The notes beneath the pieces were generated by a model. That model was given only the letters and a program-made list of their open reading frames with translations, made no database searches and was not told the origin of the DNA. Both the position numbers and the translations under genes were made by a program. 64,000 bases of DNA, taken from positions 51,705,283 through 51,769,282 of the forward strand of contig JAPTHN010000010.1 of assembly GCA_026936325.1 (NCBI GenBank), read 5' to 3'. Source of the stretch: Platynereis dumerilii (taxonomy: Eukaryota > Annelida > Polychaeta > Phyllodocida > Nereididae). Within the stretch, counting starts at the first letter, position 1; every line of letters begins with the position of its first letter. This document shows, piece after piece, positions 13,526 to 25,255 of this stretch.

Positions 13526-14390
13526 AGGAAATAAACCTCTTTTTGTATCGATGTCTTAACCTATAAAAAAACTTACATGTAAGTATTCTTAACAGTACAA
13601 CGATTCATCAAGGTAAGGGAATTCTACAGGCAATATTTTTTCCGTGTGAAACGTCATCAAAAAGTGTGTATTACAGTGGCGAAGCTAGACATTTTTCAGA
13701 GGGGCAGAAAGTACAAATTGGGCTACAGACCTTAATACATGTCCGATTTTCAAAATTTAAAAACCTGCAGATATCAAATATACTCCTCTGAATCCATTGC
13801 ACTTATTAATTTTGCTCTACTTGCAGTATTAAGTTCGCAAATAAGCATGTCGGCGCATTACGCTGTGAGGATATAACTTCAATTGCTAAAAACCCAGTGG
13901 CCAAAATGGACCAGTGGCATATCTAGGGTTTTTTTTTGTAGTGGGGGTGGGGGGGTGCTTTTTAAAAAATCTTTTAATAATATTCTTTCATTTTATAGAA
14001 CATGTTAAAAATCAACTTAAAGCCCAACATTACACACTTAAAATTTCTTTAGTTCTGAAAAGGTATGAAGTCAAATTTGAAAGATACAATTGCTTTGAGA
14101 AATGCACAACATAATCAAAACAAACATGTCACAGTTAATTCAATTGTACAAACAAATTTGCAGATTTCGACATAGCAATTAACAAAATAACAAAATGCAC
14201 CACTTTTATTGAAATAATTTTGTTTGCAACCTTCCTGGTTAAGTAAGATATGCATGAAACAAGGGGGAGGGCTTAGACATTTGTTTCATAACAATGCCTA
14301 CTCATTTTAGATATTTTAAAAAAACTTTTTAATTACACGCCACATGCCTTCAGGTTCATGATAAAATCGATACAGTACCCTTTTTAAGGG
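13526..14390. other. Unassigned insertion-like sequence in copy 3
   Basis: This stretch has no counterpart in copies 1 and 2, whose sequence is continuous from the TGTCTGGC motif to the CTTCTGC/ctcc run. Two segments start with related motifs, CAGTGGCGAAGCTAG near 13677 and CAGTGGCATATCTAG near 13912. These look like terminal sequences of hAT-type or similar non-autonomous elements in the same orientation, but no matching right ends are seen. A G-rich run lies at 13942-13958. No coding domain is recognised. Confidence 0.4.
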
Positions 14391-14435
14391 TACGTTTCTT
14401 GTTACTGATGCTTTCTCTTTATACATATACATATA

Positions 14436-15354
14436 CAGCCATGGCCATTAGTTTTCACTCAGCTGCTATGCTTCACCATGGCGCTTTCTTTGTAACCCAT
14501 CATAACAAAGCAAGCACTCGCTTAATCTTCACCAAAATGTCAGGAATTATAGTCTGTATAAAGCAGCAGGTGTTCTGATTAAAATTGTTGAATGAATGAA
14601 TAGTATATAATAACTGTAAAGCAAAATGCTAAATTATTTGAAATTTAAGCATATAGCCAGTTCTGATGCTAAATGTCATTTGCCTGATAGTAATGGTCGC
14701 TGAACTGTGTGGAGTGGACGCGTTTGGCACACACCTAATTTAGCATTCATGAAAAAATAGCAATTAAATAAGCAGCTTTGGCATTGGTTCATCGGGTTTG
14801 CTTGAAGTGTTTATAATTAGAAAAATTGTTCATTTCTCAAGTAAGAACAAAGTTGTAAAAAAATTTTCCTCTGATAAAAATTTCATTTGTTTTATTAAAT
14901 TCAACATCTATGGAAAGAATTTAACTCAATTTTCTCTTCAGATGAAGTAGTGTTCTATCATCCTACACCTAAATGTACGTAGAATTTAACCATATTTGAA
15001 GTTAAAATTGCTTTTGTAAAATCCAATGAAAAACTATTAAACCATGTATTTATTTGTTATAATGTCATGAACGCTTAATTTGATGTATACCGGACACTTT
15101 CGAAGGCTTTGGTGACTATTTCTGACATGGTGATATATACACGTATGGCATTCAGAACTGATTAGGTACTAATTTAGTTGCCTCACAGTCATTGTGTAAC
15201 ATTATTTCATTCAACAATTTTCATCAGAACACCCGCTACTGTATACAGATTATAATTCCAGACAATTTACAAACATTTAACCAGTTATGATTGGTCACAA
15301 TGATAGCGCCATGGTGAAGCATAGCAGCTAAGTGAAAACTAACAGCCATGGCTG
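14436..15354. mobile_element. 919-bp foldback TIR element flanked by TA (TATA)
   Basis: The tips are CAGCCATGGC and GCCATGGCTG. The left arm continues TTAGTTTTCACTCAGCTG and the right arm carries the complement CAGCTAAGTGAAAACTAA. Similarity extends about 150 bp inward (CACCATGGCGC paired with GCGCCATGGTG, TTGTTGAATGAATG with CATTCAACAATT). It is flanked by TATA on both sides, consistent with a TA duplication of the Tc1/mariner type. The equivalent place in copies 1 and 2 (ATATATAGCCTC) is empty. No transposase is visible. Confidence 0.82.
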
Positions 15355-15793
15355 TATAGCCTCTGGGAAATTAGACCTAGTCGATGAAAAATTGAAGCAA
15401 GATAACATGCCTCCTGGGATTTCAATGAAGCACGGTTTATAAGTTTTGGAACTCATTAAACATTAATGTACCAATCAGAAAACTGAATCTATATTTTTGA
15501 AAGCTTGGATGTGTTCAAACAAACTTTAGCAGGGTTTTAATTCCATGCTGTTTGTAACTTTCACCATGTGCAGCAGCTTTCCTTTTACTTTGGATTTGTA
15601 GAAGCCACATTCATTATGGATCAGATGTTTTTTCCCTTAGCTTCCCCAGCACAATGTGTTGAAAGCATTTGTAACATGAACACCACGGCATTGAGAGTCA
15701 AATCATTGTTCACTACAGCCGGCTAGTCACCATTTTCCAAACAAAGCTTCCAGGTTTTTGTTGAGATATGTGAAGGTTAGTAATGAAGCAAAA

Positions 15794-17455
15794 GGCCTAG
15801 TTCAAAAATAATGAAGCCACGAAGCATATTTTCTGTAGGGGTCTCAAAATATGAGAATGGCTGTATGTGACAACTTAATGGTACTCCATTGCTTTAATTA
15901 GATTCTTTTGCCAATTTCCTGAAAATTTCACGACATTCTTGCTCATAGTTATTGAGATAGAGTCCACTTACATTGAAAAACAAGCATTTTTTCACACAAA
16001 AAATGTGACATAACATTTTTGACCACTTGAATTCTTTCAGTCTTACAAATTTGTACGTGTTCTAAGACAATGCTATACCACTTTTTGGAATCTCTATATC
16101 CTCAGGCTTCATCAATCCATCAAATCAAGTACTTTTATTTGCCTGTATTGACATTATTGAGCTATTTGTACTCAAAGGTTGACTTCCAAAAATTAAGTCA
16201 AATTTGACGCTTACTGATCTGGGATGCTCTAGTGTCCCTTTGACATGTGTCAGTTGAATCTTTTGGCCTCTGAGACCTAGTCTTATATCTGCTTACCCAT
16301 TTTGGAGCTTCTTATGGTTGTGGAAAATTTATTTCACTAAAAAATTCCGATGAATGGCAGGGTAGGTGAATCCGTCGCAAGCGTAACACCCAGAATACTT
16401 TGTAGTGCCACAGAGCAATAAAAGCTCCGTTTTAAATCTGGTTTGACTTGTAATATTGCAAAATCTGTGTAGTTTTGAGAAACAATCAAGTAATCCAGGT
16501 CCACAGCTGGTTTCTGGTGGTAAAATACAAAGATTTCTTAAATGGGGCTTTGTCGCAAGCATAACGCTATGGAAAATATTGATCATATTTTCATGGTTTT
16601 CTTGCAAGGAGTATAGCAATCATTCTAGTATTACTTGTACTGATACTCAACACAATATTTCTGTAGTTGGAGTATGTTTCAATGTATAATTATCAAAATT
16701 TTTGCTCTTTATGAAGCTTTCCTCAAAATTTGGGGCCAATTTGTTGAAAAATGCAATAACCAATACAAATTTCACTTAAATTATTAATTACTCTTATGCT
16801 TCGTCCAGTTATTACTTATAATGCATATAAGATCGATTTGGGTCAAGACCAGAACACCTTTTTTTACTTTTGTGTCATGGCAGTACCCAAAATTGGCTTT
16901 TTTACTGGAAAAATAGGCTGAAACACATGCTTCTATCATCGTTTGCTCTGTTCGTATTCACTTTAGTGGCACTTATTTGGTACCAATTCGAAGCCCACAT
17001 ACAGAAGCATAACACTGGACAGATGAAATCATTTTATAGGAAAATATGTACATCTGGGAAGAATATATATATGTAAGTTGTTTTTTTTGGTATTGCAACA
17101 AAATTTCGAAAAATACTGTTTTCCTCATAAAATATTTGGTGGATTTGGATGAAAACAGCCATGGATACTTAAGAGTATATGAGTTTTGTCATCCAACAAA
17201 AAAAATCAATTTAATTTGAAGATAAGTGACCATTTGATCTACTTTTCTTTCATCGCCATGGAAATAAAAATGTATAAAATTTGGTATTATTCGGCTTTTA
17301 TCAGTTATTTCGATGAACCACAGCAAAATGATAAATAGAGCTTGTAGAACCTAAACATGTTTGTTACAATATTATGTGGTCATTTGATACATATAAAAAT
17401 GTTAAAATTTTGATGGTCATGTCACACTTTGGCTTCATTATTTTTGAACTAGGCC
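15794..17455. mobile_element. 1.66-kb element with 25-bp perfect TIRs, family unknown
   Basis: A perfect 25-bp inverted repeat begins GGCCTAGTTCAAAAATAATG at 15794-15818 and is matched in reverse complement at 17431-17455. The tips contain GGCCTA/TAGGCC, so the target duplication (possibly TA) cannot be told from the repeat itself. The interior has no recognisable transposase. Two related internal motifs, TCGCAAGCGTAAC (16374) and TCGCAAGCATAAC (16551), form a short direct repeat. It lies in a stretch of copy 3 absent from copies 1 and 2. Confidence 0.7.
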
Positions 17456-17459
17456 TATT

Positions 17460-17720
17460 AAAATCAAATTCTCATTTGCTAAAAGCCTGCAGCCATCTGC
17501 TCTTTTCTCTAGAGCTTGGAGCTTGGACAACATCTTGATAATTTTGTATTAAAACCTGTCTGCCTTCATTGATTGACATCTTAATAGAAATATATTTTTG
17601 CTGGAACAAGTGTTTCAGTAATCCTTTTAACAAAGCTGTTACGTGCATGTGCATCTAATGGACATTGCCAATTCAGAAATGCTTCCTTTTTCAAGTTGGG
17701 TCCTCTTGTAAAAGTTTTCT
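17460..17720. repeat. Dispersed duplicate block, paired with 32535-32775
   Basis: The block shares recognisable similarity in the same orientation with 32535-32775 (CTAAAAGCCT start, shared TTTTCTCTAGAGC/TTTTCTCTGAAGC, then ATTGACATCTT/ATTGACGTCTT). It extends the collinearity between copy 3 and the scrambled copy 4 of the segmental duplication upstream of the shared 34.0-kb block. On the minus strand copy 3 is open for 60 codons (a helical, Lys/Gln-rich stretch), but the 32.5-kb copy carries indels, so coding status is doubtful. Confidence 0.55.
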
Positions 17721-18293
17721 GCAGACAAAGTGTGAATAAATCAATAAAGGAAAACAATTTTAAGCATGTTTGTCTGAAATCATAATGCCGTTAGCATAAT
17801 CGTGATATTATTAACACCCGTTTTTACTTTTTTGGTAAGCAGCTGTTGGAGGAAGCATGTTGACACTTAAGATATACGGAGGATCAGCCATCGTTTCTTT
17901 TATGGCAGGAAGAAAAGTTGGAAATTAAAGAATATTAATTTCAAAGGTGATTGTAAAGCTGACAATACCAAGCTTGGTGTCATTTTAAATGTTTTCTTGT
18001 CTCGATTTATGATAATTAGCTCAACTCACAGTCAGTTCTGAAGTTTTTTCATGCCGTTCATCTCTACAGTGTGCAGTGAAACTCCTACCAATATAAGTCC
18101 AAAATTGTTCTACTTGCTGTATTGCCATAAAAAGAAAGAGAAGCGAAAGTCAGGATTTGGAAAACACAGCCAAAAGGTCTCTTTACTTATAGATGTGATT
18201 GTTTCAAGTTGCTCTTATATTCTGACTTTAAAGGTTAAATAAAACTGACACAATGAAGATTGTAAATTGTGGCTAGTTCAATGATAAATACCA

Positions 18294-19413
18294 CGAGTGC
18301 CAAGTTATTAGGCAGCGATCGTTTTTTGCCATATCTCCAAAAGTATTTGGAATATTTTTTATTGCCTACGCCAACAAGGGTTGGTTAGGGTAGAACATTA
18401 TTCTGAGCAACTTTTGTCCCATTCCGTTAACACAGTCAGAAGTTATGGCATTTATTAGAGGTTTTGGGTGTGCCAAGTTATTAGGTACATCAGCATGTGA
18501 GCAGTTTACTGGAATTGGCGCTATATAAGTACTTAATATTATTATTATTATTATGTTGCATTCAAATATGGACAAAAAAATTTAAAATCTCGAATAATAA
18601 TGGCCTGAATATATTCCTAGTATTAATTTCCATAGAGCTACAACATATTTGGAAGCTTTCTGGCCTGCTCTTGGAAGAATTCCACTTTATTCTGCTCCAT
18701 TGGAATACCATTGGATTTAGCTAAAATTCGATAAACAAAGCCTCTCCTGAGTTGGAAATAAGTCATTTTAACAAAAACACTCAATTTCAGCCAATTCTGG
18801 CCTTTGTACATGAATACAGAGCAATTTAAAAACTTGTCAAATGTCTCATTACAAACTCCCTTTAAAATAACATTGCAAATAGGATGTGATAAATCATAAT
18901 TTTTTTGAATTGCCGTTGCCTTGGTTGATGAGCCACAATCTGGCTGAAATTCCTGCAGCATGAAGTTAATAGCTTAAAGTAACCTACAAAACAATCTTTT
19001 TAGTGATATGACTTACTTTTAGTCCGAGAGAGGCTTTGTTTGTCAAAATTCGGGTAAATTTGATGGTATTCCAATGGAGTAGAATAAAGTGGATTAATTC
19101 CAAGTGCAGGCACTAAAGCTTCCGAATACGGCATAACTTTATGGAAATTAACCTATATCAAGGTCATTTTCATTTGAGATTTCATAGGTTTTGTCCATGT
19201 TTTAATGCAACATGCAAATGTACCTAATAACTTGGCACACCCGAAACCTGTAATAAATGCTATAACGTCTGACTGCGTGAACGGAATGGGACAAAATTTG
19301 CTCAGAATAATCTTCTACCCTAACCCACACTTGTGGGTGAAGGACATAAAAATATTCCTGATACTTTTGGAGATATGGCAAAAAGCCATCGCTGCCTAAT
19401 AACCTGGCACTCG
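18294..19413. mobile_element. 1.12-kb foldback element with a unique core
   Basis: Tips CGAGTGCCAAGTTATTAGG and the reverse complement of CGAGTGCCAGGTTATTAGG start and end it. The arms continue inward with GCAGCGATCG, GCCATATCTCC, then GGTTAGGGTAGAA. A second inner arm pair (AGCTTTCTGGCC...CCATTGGAATACCAT on the left, ATGGTATTCCAATGG...AAGCTTCCGAA on the right) shows that the arms are each about 450 bp. The core, about 18760-19000, is not palindromic. A minus-strand open frame (18638-18961, 107 codons) spans the core into the left arm and has a Cys/Phe-rich stretch; I do not recognise it. No clear target duplication. Confidence 0.78.
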
Positions 19414-20059
19414 GCGTAGACAAAAAAAAGGATTTGTGCAGTTCCCAAATAACTACTAAACAGACATGTCAAGATAAAAACTTTATAGGTTTTTGCATTT
19501 AAAAAAAAATTATGCTCTACAGAATAATGTCTCAAGAGTACACTGTAAAACAAGCAATCTGTTACTCATGACAGTCAAGACGAGTTGTTTATTTAATGAA
19601 GGACCTCCAGATGAAGAAGATTTGAGACTGACTATGTAAAAGTGTCCTTCTACATTTTGTATTAGATAAACCATCTGCATGAAAGACAAAGAGGTCTATG
19701 AAATAAGAACAAAGCCATTCAGGTTCAAAAAATAAATCACACAATCTCTGTTGCAGAGCTTGCTATTAATCTTCTGAGACATTTGTGATATCCAAGGAAG
19801 AAAGAGGTAGAACGTGATCTTGTCTGGTGCTAAAGGTTATCCTGGAGCTTAATTGGTAAACAGTTCAGATGTGACCACATGAAGGAGAGGAAGCATATTT
19901 TTATTGTCATGTAACTAGGGACTTTTACAATTTTGTTGCTTTGGAATGCTGGAACACAAAAACAAATGCAGCACTTACACAAATGTTAGCTTTTACACAT
20001 CGACGAGCAACATGCTCGTTTTTGCATGTCCACAAATTCGTTTATGCTTGTTTTTACAC

Positions 20060-20623
20060 CTACACACATTCGTGTAGGTGCCAAATGTTGAAAAATATAT
20101 ACATGCAAAAGGACAAGTAAGTAATCTTCTGATCCATTATACATTGTTCCTTTCTTTCTTTAAATTGAGGAAAATAAAAAATAAAAAATATATATTCATA
20201 GAATGACCATTCTTTTTCTATCAAAAAGTTGCTGAAAATTGTCAGTTCATGTACAGTGGCACCTTCTTGACCACTTACACATATTTGTACTGGATAAGTG
20301 GATGTATCTTCTGGTGCTATACAGGCCCTTGCACTGATCAATCTAGAGGAGTTTTGGCATTCATATATTCCAGGGTGTGTCATCACAGATCCAATACATG
20401 AGCCTTGTTGACGCATGATAGAATGAGTAACTGAAAAATTATACTTTCTTGGTACATAACGATTTATGAAGAACAGCAAAAACTGGCAGTTTGGCAAATG
20501 GACTGGAATATGCATTGTATTCAATGTTTCACTTTTGCTGTCTCTTTGTTTCTGATCCTTCATCATATATTGTATGTGATTCATACTAAAACTATGATAT
20601 GAGCTCTTTGATAAGCTCTGCAA
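20060..20623 (-). CDS. 187-codon open frame in copy 3, possible exon, unrecognised
   Basis: Read on the minus strand, the frame is open for 187 codons with an ATG start at 20623. The central portion includes NRYVPRKYNFSVTHSIM, then GIYECQNSS and TSTYPVQICVSGQEG, followed by HELTIFSNF. The G-x-Y-x-C pattern followed by a hydrophobic strand recalls the end of an immunoglobulin-like domain, but the tryptophan and first cysteine pattern are not convincing. Homologous blocks occur in copy 1 (2230-2707), copy 2 (8680-9150) and copy 4 (36215-36590). In the first two the frame is shifted by small indels around the YEC motif, and in copy 4 it has stops. If it ever was coding, copy 3 is the most intact. 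It may equally be a chance frame. Confidence 0.25.
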   Translation of the reverse strand: MQSLSKSSYHSFSMNHIQYMMKDQKQRDSKSETLNTMHIPVHLPNCQFLLFFINRYVPRKYNFSVTHSIMRQQGSCIGSVMTHPGIYECQNSSRLISARACIAPEDTSTYPVQICVSGQEGATVHELTIFSNFLIEKEWSFYEYIFFIFYFPQFKERKEQCIMDQKITYLSFCMYIFFNIWHLHECV

Positions 20624-20629
20624 AGTTTT

Positions 20630-21327
20630 TTCCCTGTGGATTTGGGGTCATCAGACCCTCCATAAAACATACATGGTGGGTGAAGAGGGCGTATCCTTAA
20701 AAATTTCAAGGCCCCTCCACTTAATATGTTGATTTCGTGCAATTTTGTGAGACCCCAAAATATTTGAAATTATGGCATAACTCAACTTTGCCTCAACGGA
20801 ATTGGATGATAGTTACATGTACATGGAAGATGTCTCATACTAGCCAATGATTTTGTGAAAAGGATGAGACATTAGGTCCAAATGTTTGCATACCAATGTA
20901 AATTAACCTATCTGCGCAATTTTGCAAATCTATGCGGTATAGATAATCAAAGTAGGCAACACTAAAAATTGCAATTAGCTGAACTCTTTGACACCTGCTC
21001 CCTCCCAAGTGCCGTTCCCCAATTGCATAAAGCATACAAAGCCTACAGAACCCTGAGGATTGCATTTTCACCCAAATTATCAACTGGCTGAGCTACATTG
21101 CAAACGGCTGACTGGAATTTGGCTGCAGAAATTAATGGCTGGCTTCACCAAGAGGTCTTAATGGTGCAGCCGGTGGCTGTCGGCTTTGAGGTCTATTAAC
21201 TGCAACATCAAAGTTCCACTTGCATAACGGAACCAATGGTTTATAAGTTAGCATCCAGAAGTTGATTTGGAAAGTAATCAAATACAGGTTGTTAACTAAA
21301 ATTCATTGTAAAAAGTAATGCCCTATA
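20630..21327. other. Unannotated spacer
   Basis: No gene, repeat arm or RNA structure recognised. Short minus-strand frames here are not supported by any motif. Confidence 0.5.
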
Positions 21328-21422
21328 AGCGTGCCTCGGCGGCCCAACGTCGGCCCAAAGCGGGTCCGATGCTGCTAACATCGGACCGACACCGGGCCGA
21401 CGCCGGTCCTTCGAGGCACGCT
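21328..21422. repeat. GC-rich 95-bp palindrome
   Basis: AGCGTGCCTCGGCGGCCCAA on the left pairs, with some mismatches, with the right end ...TTCGAGGCACGCT. The inner part repeats the motif CGTCGGCCC / CGGACCGAC in both orientations. It is strikingly GC-rich against its AT-rich surroundings and would form a long hairpin with a loop around GCTGCTAAC. It is probably a small non-autonomous palindromic element; no target duplication is certain. Confidence 0.7.
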
Positions 21423-21429
21423 GACAGGG

Positions 21430-23042
21430 GGAAATAATCATCATTCAATAATACACAAAAAACTGCTCTGAGAATTAATTTCCGGTTGCAAACATATTTT
21501 GACAATGAAATGAAATCTCACATATTTTACGACGTGATTGATAGACTTTTCACTTTTAAATCATTATGACTACTCTCACACTATTTTGACAATGTAAACT
21601 AAATTGGGAACATTCAATATTGTGCAGCGAAGTATCCTCTCAATGCCTTTTCAAAAGATATATTTAGTATTTTGAAAAATAGTGACATTGTGTAATGAAA
21701 TATGAATAAAATACAATATTTGCGATCAACATGGTGCATTGTTGTCAGTCGTATTTCTCAATTGCCTGATTTCTTTCCATTGTCATTTATATATATGTTA
21801 TCTGGGAGGTTGAAAATTTGTATTGCCAGAGACTGATGCATTGACTCCAATGTTTCAATCCAACAATGGTGTGCAATTATTCACAGGTACATATATGTTA
21901 TCCATTAACTGAGCACAAATATTCTTTTTAACATAACTAAGAAGAAGTTCGGCAATTTTTCAAAAATTCAATGCCTGTTATGCTCACCGAATAGAATAAA
22001 AAGTTCCCATTATTGTCATAATTTGAATACACATTCATATGTACTGAATTTTAATCTGGGGAGTGTTACCTTTATCAATGTGCTGTATTCTCCAGTTTAT
22101 TACAAAATAAAAATTTGATGGAGTGGTGTGTGGGCTATACCGCTGTGAGTTTGGCTGCAGTGCCCTCTACTGGCCAACTACATCCATTAAATGCCTTCTA
22201 CTGGCCAACAACTGCACTCTTGGTTTAGTGAACTGTTGCACTTCACTGCATATATACAAGAGATTGACGAATTGCAAAACATGCTGCTCCGCTTCATTTT
22301 GCGCTTTTCCTTATTATTCAGTTTGGTATATTGCCTTCAGAGCAGTGCCCCTACACAACAACTTGATCTTGGGAAAGTCTGTAAGTTTACTTTTTATAAT
22401 TTTTTATCTATTAAATCGTAAAACACATTTTCAAGACATTTAAAAATTGGTCAATGTGACTTTTGATTGAGTGCAAATTCATTGGGCAGCTAATTCTTAG
22501 GGACTCGAAAGAGAGCCCTGCTGTCATTGAAGTCCTGAAGAATCTTGTTGGCAAACTTATAGGCAAATTACAGCTCCAGTTGCCTTCAAAACTTCACACA
22601 TTGCATTTTATCATCCGAGCATGGAATGATCAACTTTACAGAGGCAAGAGCATACTTTAACTACCATTTTAAAGGGAAAACGATACCACCAGACTGGGTA
22701 GGGAAAAGGAAGTTCCTTAATTACAGAGCAAGGAGGCTTCCCCCTATCTATTAAGCCAATGGTCATGTTGAGGTGGAGCATACATTTGAGAGTGTTCAGA
22801 ATCATTTATTGTACTGTGCAGCAAAGGGTATTTTAAGATGAAATGAAGTATATTTTTGTCATTATATGACATATTATCAAAGTATCGTATATGTTATTTG
22901 AAATTAATAAAACATAATACGTGGGGGTTGCAGGTGGAACTTGTAGTATCATGAGCGCCCTTTGAAGTGCCTTGTGTATGTTATTTTTCTAACTAATGTT
23001 TCTGCCATGCCTCCAAAGTGGATTAATAAGTCTGGCGTATTA
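21430..23042. other. Unannotated spacer upstream of the Tc1-type element
   Basis: Two near-identical motifs of the form CCTCTACTGGCCAACTAC / CTTCTACTGGCCAACAAC lie about 40 bp apart near 22151-22210. A short plus frame at 22463-22660 contains a Leu-rich stretch (LVGKLIGKLQLQLPSKLH) with no recognised family. The missing signal-peptide exon of the receptor gene must lie here or further upstream, but I could not identify it. Confidence 0.4.
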
Positions 23043-25255
23043 CAGTTCTGCCCAAAAGTTTACATACCCCAATGTAAAATGACCAATTTCTCTATTTCCA
23101 GGGCAATTTTAGCGATAATAAGCAAATCATACATGAAATACAATGCACTCACTGCATGTGGCTAAACTCTTCTGAACCATTAAAAATTCAAAAGCAATGA
23201 GATTCACTGATATTATCACTTAATTGAATTTTATGACAGTTTCAAAAGTTTACATGCCCTCCTGTACTATCACATATTTCCCCGCTTAGGATCAAGAACA
23301 GGTTACAGGATTTTGCCACAATACGTCAAAAGTACTCAGACTATATCAGCAGTGATTTTAATCCATTCTGCATCACAGAATTTCGGTAACTCGACCTTTG
23401 TTATTGGTCTCAGCTGGGGCACGGTCTGTCTCGGATCAACCCATATTTTATTGATAATTTTCCAGTATGGATGGTGTTAAACCACTCGAGTGGCTTCTCC
23501 CAACTGGCCTGAAAAAAAATATTTGGACAGGATGGGTTGAAGGTTCTGGATTGTTGTCATGCTGCTGCGACTTGTTCATCCCATTCCTAACTTTTTCACT
23601 TAATCTTGTCAGTTCTCTTCCAAATATTTTCTGGAAATCAGTGATATTAAATAATTCTTCAGTCTTGACAATGCTGCTTTGCTATTCGAACTGAAATAGC
23701 TGCAAAGCATTGAAAGTAGGGTAGGTTGATTTTGCAAAAATTTTGGAATTTCAATCTTGGACAAATTGGGATAATGACATTTTCATGTCAAAAGGCCATA
23801 TCCAAAATTTTAGGTCTCTAACTCTACTACTTTTTTGAGGAAATTCATTTAAAGTTTTGAGTTTTTAGACATTTTTCGCGAGGTTTGCCGATTCGCGGTA
23901 TTGAATAACTTAGTCAATTTAAGAGATAAGACAATGAAACTGGTATGGTTGGACAGGGCTCAATTAGACCTTTATTTTGAATACCAACATCAATGGTCTA
24001 GGCCAAATTTTAAGGCGCAAGTAACTTCACAATCTGATAAATTTTCATTTTTCTGCTTGACTTGCCAATCAAAGTATGACTATAGGTGTAAATGTAATTC
24101 AATTGGCTGTTGAGATATCTGGCAATATTAGTGATCTTAGGTAAAGCACCCAGACCTATAATATAGTTACCTTTGTCAATTCAATGATTGTCACAGGTAT
24201 CCCATATAGAATCACAGAAATTAAGAACTTGTAAAAGATTAGGAGGGGGGGGGGGGCTGAAATCAGAATCAGGTTCAGTATTATAATGTCCTAAAAAAGA
24301 GAAAGAAATGGAATCCAGGGCATCATTCTTGCCAAGAAAGAAGTTCAAATAGAACAACCACCTGATTGGAAATTGTACATTTTTGTACTGGTGTGCAAAA
24401 GTTGCAACATGAAGCTTCCCTGCTTTGACAATTAAGGTACCCGGACTATACAAATTATTAAAGCACTTCTTTACAGTTTTTAACAGTTTCATAATGGAAC
24501 TAAGGTGTTAAAGGGAGGTCTTGATAAATATTAGACAGCTCTTTATGTCATCACTGGAGCCTTACGGAACACATCATGCCTTTTGGATTGGGAATATTAC
24601 ATTTCCAAAATAATATCAATGCTCAGAAAGAGAGAGGAAAAATATGCTTTGCTTTTTTTGTGTGCAGTGTCATACAAAGGTCTACATCTCAAATTTTAAC
24701 CTACCTTTATGCTTGATTTTAGCTGAGAACTTGTTTGCATCAATACCATGGACGTGCACATTGAAATTTTACTTCTGACATTCGATTCATTTAAAATTAA
24801 GTTGTGCGGCTGGAAAACTCGGCAAAGTTTCATAGGTTTGCCAAATTAAACTGTTACTCCCCCATACCTCCGATATGGCTCATTTTAAGACCTCCAATGC
24901 TTGTGAAAGTGTACTTCAGTCGACTGTCATAGGGTAGAATATAAACACGGACTAGTTAAAACATTTTTTTCAAGAAATTTCTTGTTTATTACTCCCTTAA
25001 ATCATCAGATCTGACTTTCTTTCTTAAAATTGTGCATTTTATAAGAAGTGCAGATCAAAAATTATCGGAAAGCCCTCATGTTTGTATTCAAATTGTAGGT
25101 CTTTTTGAGATCTTTTCAAATATGTCGGTTGTATTACTATATGATGAGAAATGACAAAGTTATGCGAAACCGCGACTTTGCGAAACAACCGAAAAATGTT
25201 CAAAATATCAAAAATTCAATTTTCATTGGGGTATGTAAACTTTTGGGCAGAACTG
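23043..25255. mobile_element. 2.2-kb element with Tc1-type TIRs and TA duplication
   Basis: The ends are CAGTTCTGCCCAAAAGTTTA followed by CATACCCC at the left and the exact complement at the right, flanked by TA (23041-23042 and 25256-25257). The AAAGTTTACATACC motif is the classic Tc1-like (Sleeping Beauty type) terminal sequence. A second, related motif (CAGTTTCAAAAGTTTACATG, 23234) lies inside the left end and resembles the inner direct repeat of IR/DR-type elements. No right inner repeat is found. I cannot find a transposase domain: a 103-codon minus frame (24181-24492) is unrecognised. At 2.2 kb it is longer than a standard Tc1 element, so it may be non-autonomous with captured filler. 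Confidence 0.82.

Larger units (their letters stand above)
11345..20625. repeat. Tandem segmental duplication, copy 3, older and heavily interrupted
   Basis: Homology to copies 1 and 2 starts at 11345 and can be followed in blocks: 11345-11622, 12816-13525, 15355-15580, 19600-19930 and 20100-20625. Between blocks lie a 5'-truncated LINE (11623-12815), unrelated sequence (13526-14390), a foldback element (14436-15354) and about 4 kb with two more TIR elements (15794-17455 and 18294-19413). Substitution and indel density is visibly higher than between copies 1 and 2, so this copy is older. Homology is lost just after 20625. Confidence 0.85.

Noticed and set aside
13677-13930. Possible complete element bounded by CAGTGGC motifs
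   Set aside because: Both motifs face the same way and no complementary right end was found, so no bounded element can be claimed.
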